From the NCBI RefSeq assembly GCF_004769405.1, contig NZ_RQES01000024.1:1-64000 (forward strand): a stretch of DNA of 64,000 nucleotides, in the 5' to 3' direction. The position numbers and the translations under genes are program-made. This stretch comes from Leptospira selangorensis. GTDB lineage: Bacteria; Spirochaetota; Leptospiria; Leptospirales; Leptospiraceae. Positions 1 through 8,580 of the stretch are shown piece after piece (the first letter of the stretch is position 1; the number at the start of each line of letters is the position of its first letter). The notes below the pieces were generated by a model, which was given only the letters and a program-made list of their open reading frames with translations, had not been told where the DNA came from and made no database searches.

Positions 1-209
1 AAGGAGATCAAAATCTAAGCTTGCTTAGAACGACGAAAACCCAGTCCTTGCTTGCAAGGGCTGGGGGTGTAACAATTCGGTGAGTCACGCTACTCTATAT
101 GTTTTCGAAGAAACTTTCTTCTTCTTCAATTTCCTAACATTCAAATCAAACTTTCTAATCTAAGACACAACTCTTAGCAGGATTTCTGATATTCAAAACT
201 TCACACTCA

Positions 210-225
210 TGTTGGAACTCCTACA
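210..225 (+). repeat. 16-base dispersed repeat, copy 1
   Basis: TGTTGGAACTCCTACA. A near-identical copy is at 466-481 and an inverted copy at 53385-53400. All three lie between genes. The unit is partly self-complementary around a central GGAAYTCC. Function unknown; probably part of a dispersed intergenic element. Confidence 0.6.
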
Positions 226-244
226 TGGGAGTGAGGATCGCCCC

Positions 245-291
245 CACCGACCCATAGGGAGCGAGAAGACGACCGCAAATGCGAGTCGGTG
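245..291. repeat. inverted repeat with 7-base perfect arms
   Basis: CACCGAC at 245-251 pairs with GTCGGTG at 285-291, enclosing 33 bases that contain a smaller CGC/GCG stem. There is no T-tract, so it does not look like a terminator. It may be a REP-like element or a small structured RNA; I cannot decide from sequence alone. Confidence 0.4.
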
Positions 292-465
292 ACGAAAGTT
301 AAACGAGTCTAAGTGCAAATTGTTAAGCTGAAATAGATCGAAAGTGGATTTGTAAAAACGGCCCCCGCCCTGGTTCGGGTGGAGGAGGTGGGCTTGTGGG
401 AGAAGCCTTTCCCCCTATATACTATAATTCCTTAAACATCAACCTCAATTTCCACAAGCAATTCA

Positions 466-481
466 TGTTGGAATTCCTACA
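466..481 (+). repeat. 16-base dispersed repeat, copy 2
   Basis: TGTTGGAATTCCTACA, one base different from the copy at 210-225. It ends just before the stop codon of the flavoprotein gene. The centre GGAATTCC is fully palindromic. Confidence 0.6.
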
Positions 482-484
482 AAA

Positions 485-1399
485 CTACTCTAATAATTTC
501 TCGCTTAATAACTCATGAACTATACCTGCGCCTGCCATTCCGCCGGAAGCCGCAGCTAATAAAACGGAATGTGCACCATTTGAGTTATCTCCACAAGCAT
601 AGACTCCATCTACACTAGTCTTTCCTCTTTCACTAACTTTGTAGAAGCCGAATTGGTCTTTTTCACAGCCAAGCGCTTCTCCGATTGTGGATTTTAAGTT
701 AAATGGAAAGGTTGGAAGTGCGTAAAGACCGTCTCTTTCTACACTCTCTGTATTTTCTAAATTAACACTTTTAAGTTTTTCTCCTTCATATACAAAACCC
801 GTGATCTTATCCTCTATAAAGCGGATCTTCTTTTTATCCAATAAGGTTCTCTGCTCTTTTTTGAATTCAGCCTTTCCATTGGTAAAAACTACTAAGTCGG
901 ATGCGAGATCGTATATAAGAGGAAGCATATAAAATAAAGTATCTCCGTTCCCGATCAAACCCAGTTTGGAACCTCTCACTTCGAAGCCATGGCAATAGGG
1001 ACAATGGAAGATTGATTTACCCCATAGTTCCTTATATCCCGGGACCTGTAAATATTTGTCTTCTACTCCGTATGCAAGAATGACTTTTTTGAAATGAAGA
1101 AGTTTGTCTGAGGATAACTTGGCAACAAAGCCTGATCCTGATTTTTCTACAGAAAGAACACTTCCTTCGAAAAAGCCGATAGTATTATATTTTTCTAAAT
1201 CTTTTCTTACTAATTTTCTCCATTCTGCTGGATGGATCCCATCCCGAGTCGGAAAATTATTTAGATGAGAAGATGCCGCGTTTCTAGGACGACTATCGTC
1301 ACAAACTAGGGCGGTTCTGCTCATTCTTCCTAAAGCTAACGCGGCACTGAGTCCTGCAGGACCTCCGCCTATAATTAATACTTCATGATCGAATTCCAT
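485..1399 (-). CDS. thioredoxin-reductase-like NAD(P)/FAD-dependent oxidoreductase
   Basis: A 304-residue flavoprotein of the class II pyridine-nucleotide disulfide oxidoreductase fold. The N-terminus has the FAD-binding motif GGGPAGLSAALALG at about residues 11-24. A CPYC motif with HGFEVRG follows at mid-length, where thioredoxin reductases carry the redox-active CxxC. The second nucleotide-binding motif is GLIGNGDT, and the C-terminal GVYACGDNSNG is the usual second FAD contact. The start has an ideal GGAGG 7 bases upstream. It is likely cytoplasmic. True TrxB is usually a little longer and closer to the consensus, so this is more likely a paralogue acting on another disulfide or small substrate. 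It is divergent from a LysR regulator, which may control it. Confidence 0.85.
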   Translation of the reverse strand: MEFDHEVLIIGGGPAGLSAALALGRMSRTALVCDDSRPRNAASSHLNNFPTRDGIHPAEWRKLVRKDLEKYNTIGFFEGSVLSVEKSGSGFVAKLSSDKLLHFKKVILAYGVEDKYLQVPGYKELWGKSIFHCPYCHGFEVRGSKLGLIGNGDTLFYMLPLIYDLASDLVVFTNGKAEFKKEQRTLLDKKKIRFIEDKITGFVYEGEKLKSVNLENTESVERDGLYALPTFPFNLKSTIGEALGCEKDQFGFYKVSERGKTSVDGVYACGDNSNGAHSVLLAAASGGMAGAGIVHELLSEKLLE

Positions 1400-1521
1400 T
1401 TTTGTCCTCCTTGAAGAACTGTTGATGATAATAATTATTGAAATTTTACCATGCTATAAACTGTAAATACATTTGGTAGAAATTTGGAATTTTTTGATTT
1501 TATTCCGAATTTAGTTGATTT

Positions 1522-1544
1522 ATTGATACCAATTAGGTATCAAT
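1522..1544. promoter_or_regulatory. perfect dyad, candidate LysR-type operator
   Basis: ATTGATACC (1522-1530), AATTA, GGTATCAAT (1536-1544): perfect 9-base arms around a 5-base spacer. This fits the T-N11-A geometry of LysR-family binding sites. It ends 5 bases before the preferred start of the LysR gene and lies between two divergent genes, so autoregulation and control of the flavoprotein gene are both plausible. Confidence 0.6.
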
Positions 1545-1549
1545 GTTGT

Positions 1550-2467
1550 ATGGATTTATCTAAATTAAGATCTTTCATAGTCGTTGCAGAAGAATTGAAT
1601 TTTAGGAAGAGCGCGGAAATTTTGGGAATGTCCCAACCTCCTCTGACTAGATTGATCTCTTCTTTTGAGGAAGAACTTTCCACTAAATTATTCGAAAGAT
1701 CTACAAGGCATGTAAAACTTACTGGAGCTGGAGTCCATCTCCTAAAGGAAGGTAGGGAGATCATTGCGAAAGCGGAAAAAATAGAAAAAGAAGTTCGCTC
1801 TATTGGTAAACTCAAAGCTGGGGGCTTAAGTATCGGTTTTTCAACAACTAGTTTTATGGCGAGCCTACCTCAGATCATCAACGAATTTCAGGATCGATTT
1901 CCACGAATCAAGCTGCAACTTCAGCAGGAAACTCGAAATAGGATCATCAAAGGTTTAAAATCAGCCCAATTCGATATTTGCTTTTTAGAAGGAGAAGTTG
2001 CCGATCCTCGTTTGGAAAAACATCCTGTTCATGACGAAGTACTTGGTATCCTTGTTCCGAAAAAACATCCTCTTGCTAAAAGGGAGGAAATCGAATTTAA
2101 AGAATTAAAAGACGAAACTATTATATTACATCCTAAAAAAGACTCAGGAAGTTTTTATGATACGATCTCTTCTCTATTTAAACAAAGCGGTATTAAGCCC
2201 AAGGTTTATATAAAGAATGAAAGGGAAAGTTGTCCTATCTTGGTGGCTACTGGTAAAGGAGTGTCTTTAACGATCTTAGGTGCACAGAATTTTGCACCTG
2301 CGGATACCAAATTTGTCCCGATCAGACAATTATATTTACCGGTTTCTGTTTTTTATGTTCCGGAAAATCAAAATCCTTCCTTAAAAACTTTTTTAAGTTT
2401 TGTATCTGAAAGTAGCTTTATCAAAAACAAACACGCGGAATGCCTCATGGATGTAATGAGGCTCTGA
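1550..2467 (+). CDS. LysR-family transcriptional regulator
   Basis: DNA-binding regulator of about 305 residues. The N-terminal winged helix-turn-helix reads LRSFIVVAEELNFRKSAEIL and continues through QPPLTRLISSFEEEL and FERSTRHVKLTGAG, the classic LysR signature. A two-lobed periplasmic-binding-protein-like effector domain follows. An in-frame start exists at 1484, but the family N-terminus MDLSKLRSF begins at 1550, and a perfect operator-like dyad sits just upstream, so I choose 1550. No strong Shine-Dalgarno is visible. The gene is divergent from the flavoprotein gene and is probably its regulator. The effector is unknown. Confidence 0.9.
   Translation: MDLSKLRSFIVVAEELNFRKSAEILGMSQPPLTRLISSFEEELSTKLFERSTRHVKLTGAGVHLLKEGREIIAKAEKIEKEVRSIGKLKAGGLSIGFSTTSFMASLPQIINEFQDRFPRIKLQLQQETRNRIIKGLKSAQFDICFLEGEVADPRLEKHPVHDEVLGILVPKKHPLAKREEIEFKELKDETIILHPKKDSGSFYDTISSLFKQSGIKPKVYIKNERESCPILVATGKGVSLTILGAQNFAPADTKFVPIRQLYLPVSVFYVPENQNPSLKTFLSFVSESSFIKNKHAECLMDVMRL
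2442..2462. terminator. hairpin at the convergent gene ends (weak terminator)
   Basis: GCCTCAT (2442-2448) and ATGAGGC (2456-2462), 7-base perfect arms with a 7-base loop, at the 3' end of the LysR coding region and just before the converging TauD-like gene end. There is no proper T-tract on either strand, so termination activity is uncertain. Confidence 0.3.
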
Positions 2468-2469
2468 TA

Positions 2470-3534
2470 TTATTCAGTCCAGGCAACTTGGATTTCTCTT
2501 GGTCCAACAAAGGGAAGTCTTCCGTGAGAAACGGAATAATTATCTAAATAAAGAATATCATCTTTCTGCCAGGAGAAAATTTGAATATTCTTCCAGAAGA
2601 CGCCTATGATTGTTTTGATATCTTTATTAGAAATTTCTGATCCATCTCCGTAAGTTGCATGAACATCCAGATCTTCGGATTTACTGAATAGTTTTTTGAT
2701 ACCGGTTAATAAATTTAGGATCAAATAAACCCCGAGTCCTCTTAAGGTTTTTTGTCTTTTGAAAACATATTTATATTCTAATCTAGGAGAATCTATATGA
2801 AATGTTTGGCTATGATTATGCCAAGCTTTTGAACCTGCGATCGGATGTTTTCTGACACCTACTTGAGAATTAATTAATCTTAATTTATTTCCGGGTAACC
2901 ATTCATGAACGAAATCCTGTTTTTTTATCTCCTTCTCAGCCTCTTTTTTATCTACAGTCTTGAACATTTCATTCCAAGGTTTTGTTTTCCAAAGACTATA
3001 ACGAGAAGCGCCCGGACCGTCATAATGGCGAATGTACTTGATACCTTGTTTCTCCACCTTGTCGGAAATATGAGAAGGCATTTCTCTCAAAACCGTTCTT
3101 AGATCAGTGATAGGTGTTTCTCCGTTTTTAGAAGGAGCTACCTTCGCATAAAAGAAAAGTTTTTTAGGGGGTTTATTTAAGAAGCTCATCTCCGCATGTT
3201 GCATGATAGGATAAGCGGAAGGAAGTTCACTCGCAGTATGAACAAACTTAGTCTTTTTATCTCTGGGAGAAGTTCCTAAATATGCTTCCGAAAGATTGGA
3301 ATCTAAACCTAAAGCGACCTTTTCAAAATTTTCGGAAGAACCTACATTAAAACCTCTGAATAGGATCGCGCCATAGATCAATAGATCTCTTTGGATTTCT
3401 TTTTGGTTCTTCTTGATCCAATTCGTTAGATGTTTTAGATCCGCTTTCTCCGGAGAAGAAGGAGAGTATACGATAGGAAGGTTCAGGCCCTTTATTAGAT
3501 TTTTGGATATTTCTTCCGAAGTTTTAGCTGGCAT
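2470..3534 (-). CDS. TauD/TfdA-family Fe(II)/2-oxoglutarate-dependent dioxygenase
   Basis: About 354 residues from MPAKTSEE, which is preceded by a good AAGGGG; an upstream in-frame start at 3570 lacks this support. Motifs of the clavaminate synthase/TauD fold are present: the first metal ligands in QHAEMSF (an HxE form of HxD), WHNHSQTFHID in the middle, and the distal histidine in SHGRLPF followed by a late arginine (GPREIQV) that would bind 2-oxoglutarate. Such enzymes hydroxylate small molecules or release sulfite from taurine-like sulfonates. The substrate cannot be read from the sequence. It converges on the LysR gene with a 2-base gap and is divergent from the acyl-CoA carboxylase gene. 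Confidence 0.85.
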   Translation of the reverse strand: MPAKTSEEISKNLIKGLNLPIVYSPSSPEKADLKHLTNWIKKNQKEIQRDLLIYGAILFRGFNVGSSENFEKVALGLDSNLSEAYLGTSPRDKKTKFVHTASELPSAYPIMQHAEMSFLNKPPKKLFFYAKVAPSKNGETPITDLRTVLREMPSHISDKVEKQGIKYIRHYDGPGASRYSLWKTKPWNEMFKTVDKKEAEKEIKKQDFVHEWLPGNKLRLINSQVGVRKHPIAGSKAWHNHSQTFHIDSPRLEYKYVFKRQKTLRGLGVYLILNLLTGIKKLFSKSEDLDVHATYGDGSEISNKDIKTIIGVFWKNIQIFSWQKDDILYLDNYSVSHGRLPFVGPREIQVAWTE

Positions 3535-3582
3535 ATAGATTCCCCTTAAAAACCAGTTCAGCGAAACCACAGATCTGCTTCG

Positions 3583-3642
3583 ATTTGTATATCTAATATA
3601 TTGGAATAAAAATCGTTATTATGGATAATGATTTATACAAAT
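3583..3642. promoter_or_regulatory. nested inverted repeats in a divergent promoter region
   Basis: The outer pair is ATTTGTATA (3583-3591) and TATACAAAT (3634-3642). The inner pair is AAATCGTTAT (3610-3619) and ATAATGATTT (3625-3634), 10-base arms with one mismatch and a 5-base spacer. A further partial half-site, TATACATTTG, lies near 3654. The location, between a divergent oxygenase gene and acyl-CoA carboxylase gene, fits binding of a regulator; which one is unknown. Confidence 0.4.
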
Positions 3643-3733
3643 GCGCAGTATATTATACATTTGTTCAAAATTTAGAGGTGGCTTGGAAACAGGATCGACT
3701 TAGGGACTTTTCTCACAAAACTTCCTCCAACTT

Positions 3734-6700
3734 ATGAAATTATCCAAATTATTAATAGCAAATCGGGGAGAAGTTTCCATTCGAATTGCAAGAGCCGCCG
3801 GAGCCTTAGGAGTTCCTACCGTTTCTATCTATTCAGAAGACGACGTAAATTCCAGACATAGATTGGCGACTGATAGTTCTATTCCTCTAAAAGGGAGCGG
3901 GGTGAAATCTTATTTAAATCAGGAAGAGATACTCTCTATCGCAGTACGAGAAGGTTGTGATTCCATCCATCCAGGGTATGGATTTTTAAGCGAGAACCCG
4001 GGCTTTGCAAAAAGATGCGAAGATTCAAAAATTAAATTTGTAGGTCCGGATTCCAAGACACTTGAGATCTTGGGAGATAAATTAAAAGCGGTCTTACTCG
4101 CAGAATCTTTAGGAGTTCCTACCTTGCCGGGACTTCGCAAGATAATCGATCTGAAAGAAGCAAAAGAATTCCATTCTAAAAATGGAATATTCTTATTGAA
4201 GGCGATCGCCGGAGGTGGTGGAAGAGGGATCCGGATCATAAACAGTGTCGAGGAATTAGAAACAAAGTTTAAAAGTTGTTCAGAAGAAGCCTTACATTCA
4301 TTCGGAAATTCCAATTTATACGCCGAAAAATATCTATCTATAGCTAGACATGTAGAAGTCCAGATTTTGGGAGATGGTTCCGGTAAGATCATCCATTTTT
4401 GGGACAGGGATTGTTCTCTACAAAGAAAAAACCAGAAGTTACTTGAGATTGCACCTTCTCCTTTTTTAGATCCTAAGATCAGGGAAAAGATCATCTCTTA
4501 TTCATTGCAGATGTCTTCTCATCTTTTGTATAGAAGTTTAGGCACTTTTGAATTTTTGATCAGCCCAGAATCAAAGATTTATTTTATAGAATCCAATCCT
4601 AGATTACAGGTAGAACATACGATCACTGAGGAAATCACCGGAGTAGATCTTGTAGAAGCACAATTGGAAATTGCTTCCGGAAAGTCCTTACAGGAAATAG
4701 GTTTGGAACAAAAGAATCTGGAATTTCCTAAAGGTTATGCAATCCAGATCCGGATCAATTCGGAGACGTGGGACCAAAAAGGAGAGATCATTCCTTCTTC
4801 CGGGAAAATAAAAGTATTCGAGCCGAGTTCCGGTCCTGGGATCAGAGTGGATAGCTCCGCTTATTCAGGTTATGAGGTCGGTCCTAATTTTGATTCCTTA
4901 CTTGCAAAATTAATCGTTCATTCTAAACATTCCGAATTTTCCAAACTAATTCATTCTGCGTATCGTGCATTATCCGAATTTAGGATAGAAGGTATCAAAA
5001 CGAACCTTCCTCTTCTTTTAAATGTGTTTAAAAGAAAAGAATTGGGAACATATTCTATTTGGACAAAGTTTATAGAAGAGAGAATTTCTGAACTTCTCAC
5101 TTCTTCACAAACAGAACATAAAAAGTATAATTTCGATACAGCTGCGGAAGATAAATTAGAAAATTATAAAATGAAAGAAGACATTCCGGAAGGAATGATT
5201 TCTTTCCATTCTCCAATGGCTGGAAGTCTTATGGAAATTTATTCTAAAGAAGGAGAGCCTATTCGTAAAGGAGAGAAAATTGCACTTCTTTCTTCCATGA
5301 AGATGGAACATCTTCTACACTCCGAAATTACTGGAATTATAGAAAGAATTTTGATCGAGCCCGGAAAGGTTGTTTCGGAAGGAGAAACACTTGTTTGGAT
5401 CCGACCGGAAGATTTAGAACATTCTTCTTTATCTCATTTTGAAGAGATAGATCCGAACAAAATTCGTCCGGACTTAAAAGAAGTTTTAGATCGTTTACTT
5501 TTGAATGAAGATGTATCTAGATCACAAGCAGTTTCCAAACGGCATAAAAGAGGCCAAAGGACAGCGAGAGAGAATGTGGCGGATCTTTGTGATCCGGGAA
5601 GTTTTGTGGAATACGGAAGCCTTGCAATTGCTGCCCAGAGAAGAAGAAGGTCCTTAGAAGAATTGATCAAACTTAGTCCTGCAGATGGGCTTATCGCAGG
5701 TCTTGGCACTGTGAATGGTGAGTTATTCGATGCTCATCTCGCAAGAGTTTCAGTACTCGCTTATGATTATACGGTTTTTATGGGAACCCAAGGTGCGATG
5801 AATCATAAAAAGACGGATCGGTTTTTGGAAATGGTGGAAAGCCAAAAACTTCCACTCGTGTTTTTTACGGAAGGAGGGGGAGGTCGCCCCGGAGAAGTGG
5901 ATGTTCCTGCAGTCGCAGGTTTGGATCTACATACTTTTCGTAAATATGCGGGCTTAAAAGGAAAAAGTCTTAGGATAGCAATTGCTGCAGGTAGATGTTT
6001 TGCGGGGAACGCAGCGTTATTTGGCGCAAGCGATATTAGGATCGCAACAGAAGATTCTAATATCGGAATGGGAGGTCCCGTGATGGTAAAAGGTGGAGGC
6101 CTCGGGAATTTTTCCGCGGAGGAAATCGGTCCTGCGGAAGTCCAAACCAAAAACGGAGTCATTGATATATTGGTAAAAAATGAAGAAGAGGCCGTCTTCA
6201 CCGCAAAAAAGGCTCTTTCTTATTTCCAGGGGAATATCAAAAAAATTGAATATAAGGATCAGAAAATCCTAAGGACTTTAATTCCGGAAAATCGTCTCAG
6301 GTCGTATGAGATTCGTTCTATTATTTCTTCTTTGGCAGATACCGATTCGGTTTTGGAATTCAGAAAGGATTTTGCGAAAGGGATCGTAACTTCTCTGATC
6401 CGTATAGAAGGACGCGCACTGGGGCTGATCGCGAATAATCCCGCTCATTTAGGTGGAGCAATCGATGCAGAAGGAGCAGAGAAGGCTTCCGAGTTCGCTG
6501 AATTTTGCGATCTGAACAAACTTCCTATATTATTTCTTTGTGATACGCCCGGTTTTATGGTAGGGCCTGAAGTGGAAAAGAAAGGACTAGTTCGTAAAGC
6601 TGCAAAACTTTTCGAAGCAGGAGCTTCTTTACAAGTCCCTGTGTTTACTATCGTTCTCAGGAAAGGATACGGTTTGGGAGCAATGGCTATGGCCGCAGGT

Positions 6701-6970
6701 AGTTTTCATTCTCCTGTATTCACAATCTCTTGGCCGACCGGAGAATTCGGCGCAATGGGAATAGAAGGAGAAATTAGGACAGGATACCAAAAGGAACTCG
6801 CAGAAATAAAAGATTGGAAAGAAAGACAAATTTTATTCGAACGATTGGTCTCTGAGGCTTATGAAAGAGGTAAAGCGATCAATATGGCTTCCTATTTGGA
6901 AATAGATGCTGTAATAGACCCTGCGGAATCCAGAAAATGGATCTTGAGGGGTTATGATTCTTGCATTTAG
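3734..6970 (+). CDS. single-chain biotin-dependent acyl-CoA carboxylase
   Basis: A 1078-residue protein joining all parts of a biotin-dependent carboxylase in one chain. Residues 1-450 form biotin carboxylase: LLIANRGEVSIRIARAAG at the N-terminus, glycine-rich ATP loop IAGGGGRGIR near 158, and catalytic NPRLQVEHTITEE near 287. A biotin carboxyl carrier segment follows at about 490-560 with SSMKMEH, whose Lys523 should be biotinylated. Residues from about 575 to the end form the carboxyltransferase (TEGGGGRPGE, GGPVMVKGGG, then DTPGFMVGPE in the second half). Most bacteria split these among two to four subunits. Single-chain enzymes of this order are known as long-chain acyl-CoA carboxylases in actinobacteria. 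The substrate may be acetyl-, propionyl- or longer acyl-CoA. It stands alone after a dyad-rich promoter region. Confidence 0.9.
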   Translation: MKLSKLLIANRGEVSIRIARAAGALGVPTVSIYSEDDVNSRHRLATDSSIPLKGSGVKSYLNQEEILSIAVREGCDSIHPGYGFLSENPGFAKRCEDSKIKFVGPDSKTLEILGDKLKAVLLAESLGVPTLPGLRKIIDLKEAKEFHSKNGIFLLKAIAGGGGRGIRIINSVEELETKFKSCSEEALHSFGNSNLYAEKYLSIARHVEVQILGDGSGKIIHFWDRDCSLQRKNQKLLEIAPSPFLDPKIREKIISYSLQMSSHLLYRSLGTFEFLISPESKIYFIESNPRLQVEHTITEEITGVDLVEAQLEIASGKSLQEIGLEQKNLEFPKGYAIQIRINSETWDQKGEIIPSSGKIKVFEPSSGPGIRVDSSAYSGYEVGPNFDSLLAKLIVHSKHSEFSKLIHSAYRALSEFRIEGIKTNLPLLLNVFKRKELGTYSIWTKFIEERISELLTSSQTEHKKYNFDTAAEDKLENYKMKEDIPEGMISFHSPMAGSLMEIYSKEGEPIRKGEKIALLSSMKMEHLLHSEITGIIERILIEPGKVVSEGETLVWIRPEDLEHSSLSHFEEIDPNKIRPDLKEVLDRLLLNEDVSRSQAVSKRHKRGQRTARENVADLCDPGSFVEYGSLAIAAQRRRRSLEELIKLSPADGLIAGLGTVNGELFDAHLARVSVLAYDYTVFMGTQGAMNHKKTDRFLEMVESQKLPLVFFTEGGGGRPGEVDVPAVAGLDLHTFRKYAGLKGKSLRIAIAAGRCFAGNAALFGASDIRIATEDSNIGMGGPVMVKGGGLGNFSAEEIGPAEVQTKNGVIDILVKNEEEAVFTAKKALSYFQGNIKKIEYKDQKILRTLIPENRLRSYEIRSIISSLADTDSVLEFRKDFAKGIVTSLIRIEGRALGLIANNPAHLGGAIDAEGAEKASEFAEFCDLNKLPILFLCDTPGFMVGPEVEKKGLVRKAAKLFEAGASLQVPVFTIVLRKGYGLGAMAMAAGSFHSPVFTISWPTGEFGAMGIEGEIRTGYQKELAEIKDWKERQILFERLVSEAYERGKAINMASYLEIDAVIDPAESRKWILRGYDSCI

Positions 6971-7067
6971 AGAGATTCCAGTTGGAAATAAATGTTTTCT
7001 GAGCTCCCATAAAGATCTTGATTAGATCCTGATCTGTGTTTTTATTTTGCCCTCACCGGAGGTATTC

Positions 7068-7427
7068 ATGTTTAGAAGTCCTAAAGCTAAAATTATAGCT
7101 TTATTTACCGTGATCGCTTTGACCGTTTCTTTCTCATATTTGAGCGCTCAATCTTTGAACGTTTATGGAACCTATAAAGTGACAGGCACAAATCCAGATG
7201 GAAGTAAATATAGAGGAAGTGTTACAGTCACTTTAAACGAGGATGGGTCTTACAATTTCCAATGGTCCGTGGGAAATAGTTTCTCCGGAACAGGGTCTTT
7301 GAGTGGAAATACTTTAACTGTGGATTGGGGCGATACTTATCCAGTGATCTATACGGTTAAAAGTGGTGGAAGTAGATTAGAAGGTACTTGGGGGAATGGA
7401 ACAGGCACTGAGATCCTAACCAAATAA
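7068..7427 (+). CDS. small exported protein of unknown function
   Basis: About 119 residues starting at MFRSPKAK. GGAGG precedes this ATG by 7 bases, so I prefer it to an in-frame start at 7047. Residues 1-27 form a signal peptide ending near LSAQS. The mature part is short, rich in Gly, Ser and Thr, and reads like a small beta-barrel (NVYGTYKVTGTNPDGSKY, GTGSLSGNTLTVDWGD), resembling small lipocalin- or calycin-like repeats seen in leptospiral secreted proteins. I do not recognise a family. A strong terminator follows directly, so it is probably monocistronic. Confidence 0.75.
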   Translation: MFRSPKAKIIALFTVIALTVSFSYLSAQSLNVYGTYKVTGTNPDGSKYRGSVTVTLNEDGSYNFQWSVGNSFSGTGSLSGNTLTVDWGDTYPVIYTVKSGGSRLEGTWGNGTGTEILTK

Positions 7428-7441
7428 GATCTATTGATACA

Positions 7442-7470
7442 AAAAATCCCCGTGAATGCGGGGATTTTCT
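7442..7470. terminator. rho-independent terminator, bidirectional
   Basis: Arms AAAAATCCCCG (7442-7452) and CGGGGATTTT (7459-7468) enclose TGAATG. There are Ts on the plus strand after the stem and an A-run before it, so it can serve both the small exported protein gene and the converging cysA. Confidence 0.85.
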
Positions 7471-7497
7471 TTATTACTCTTTTCTAATCCTTCCAGA

Positions 7498-8571
7498 TTA
7501 GATCGAAAAATCTTCCATATATTCCACATATACTTTTGCTTTTTTGATCCTAAGATAAACCGTTTCACCGGGAAGTAGATTTAATTCCTTAAAACTAGAT
7601 TGGTCTAATAAGGATTCGATCAAAGTTCCGGAATCCAAACGTTTTAATTCAATCCTTACATTTCTACCCGTAGAATGAATGTATTGGATCTCTGCAGGTA
7701 TTCCCTGGGTAGAAGTTCTGGAAATTTCCACATCATAAGGTCTAACGTAGGCAACTCCTTCTTTGTCCACCACGTCCGAATGTTCAGGTGTTGCGACATC
7801 TATATCGCCTATTTTTGCGGTTCCTTCGTGGATCCTTCCGTGGAAAAGGTTTACATCTCCTAAGAAATGGAAAACGAAAGGTGTTTTAGGTTTATTATAT
7901 ACTTCGTCGGGAGTGCCGATCTGTTCTATTTTACCGGATCTTAAAATGACTATGGAATCACTTACTTCTAATGCTTCTTCTTGATCATGAGTTACGAATA
8001 CACTTGTGATATGGATCTCGTCATGAAGTCTTCTGAGCCAGGTGCGTAATTCTTTTCGTACTTTTGCATCCAATGCTCCAAAAGGTTCATCTAAAAGTAA
8101 AAACTTAGGTTCTATTGCCAAAGCCCTTGCCAATGCTACCCTTTGTCTTTGTCCTCCCGATAGTTCGAAAGGAAATCTTGCGTGGAAATTTTCCAACTGA
8201 ACTAATTTCAAAAGTTGGAATACTTTCTCCTGAATTTCTTCTTTAGAAGGCCTTGTGGATCTTGGACGGACTTTCAGACCGAATGCGATATTTTCAAAAA
8301 TCGTCATATGGCGGAAAAGTGCATAATGTTGGAATACGAATCCTACTCCTCTGTCCTTAGAACTTTTGGATTTGGATCTTTCTCCATTGAATAATACTTC
8401 TCCTTCATCCGGAGTGTCTAACCCTGCGATGATCCTAAGAAGTGTTGTTTTTCCACTTCCGGAAGGTCCTAATAGTGCGACTAGATTTCCATCCGGGATT
8501 GTCAGGTCCACTTGGTCCAAGGCCTGGAATTTTCCGAATCGTTTGCTTACATTTCGAATTTCAATAGACAT
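7498..8571 (-). CDS. sulfate/thiosulfate ABC transporter ATP-binding protein CysA
   Basis: A 357-residue ATPase that powers the CysTW permease. It has Walker A GPSGSGKT at residues 35-42, Q-loop FVFQHYALF, signature LSGGQRQR, Walker [13 protein letters not shown] and H-loop [12 protein letters not shown], followed by a C-terminal TOBE-like regulatory domain from about 240 on. Length and layout match CysA of enteric bacteria. GGAG precedes the start by 6 bases and overlaps the cysW stop region; the gap to cysW is 9 bases, so this is the last gene of the sbp-cysT-cysW-cysA operon. A bidirectional terminator lies just downstream. Gene order rather than the ATPase alone gives the sulfate assignment. 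Confidence 0.93.
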   Translation of the reverse strand: MSIEIRNVSKRFGKFQALDQVDLTIPDGNLVALLGPSGSGKTTLLRIIAGLDTPDEGEVLFNGERSKSKSSKDRGVGFVFQHYALFRHMTIFENIAFGLKVRPRSTRPSKEEIQEKVFQLLKLVQLENFHARFPFELSGGQRQRVALARALAIEPKFLLLDEPFGALDAKVRKELRTWLRRLHDEIHITSVFVTHDQEEALEVSDSIVILRSGKIEQIGTPDEVYNKPKTPFVFHFLGDVNLFHGRIHEGTAKIGDIDVATPEHSDVVDKEGVAYVRPYDVEISRTSTQGIPAEIQYIHSTGRNVRIELKRLDSGTLIESLLDQSSFKELNLLPGETVYLRIKKAKVYVEYMEDFSI

Positions 8572-8580
8572 TCTATTCTC

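Larger units (their letters stand above)
1..484. other. non-coding repeat-rich intergenic region
   Basis: I see no convincing gene here. The stretch holds several short structured sequences: a hairpin TCTAAG/CTTAGA at 14-29 and a stronger one with 10-base arms at 41-50 and 55-64, both with the loop CTTG; an inverted repeat CACCGAC (245-251) / GTCGGTG (285-291); a GC-rich hairpin CCGCCC/GGGTGG around 365-382; and two copies of a 16-base repeat (210-225 and 466-481). It lies 3' of the flavoprotein gene on the minus strand. The pattern suggests a cluster of REP-like intergenic elements, which is inference. Confidence 0.6.

Noticed and set aside
1484..1549. Longer N-terminus for the LysR regulator
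   Set aside because: The extra 22 residues are not LysR-like and would place a perfect operator dyad inside the coding region.
3919..4494. Long open frame antisense to the carboxylase
   Set aside because: Shadow of the plus-strand gene; no ribosome site and no protein-like composition.
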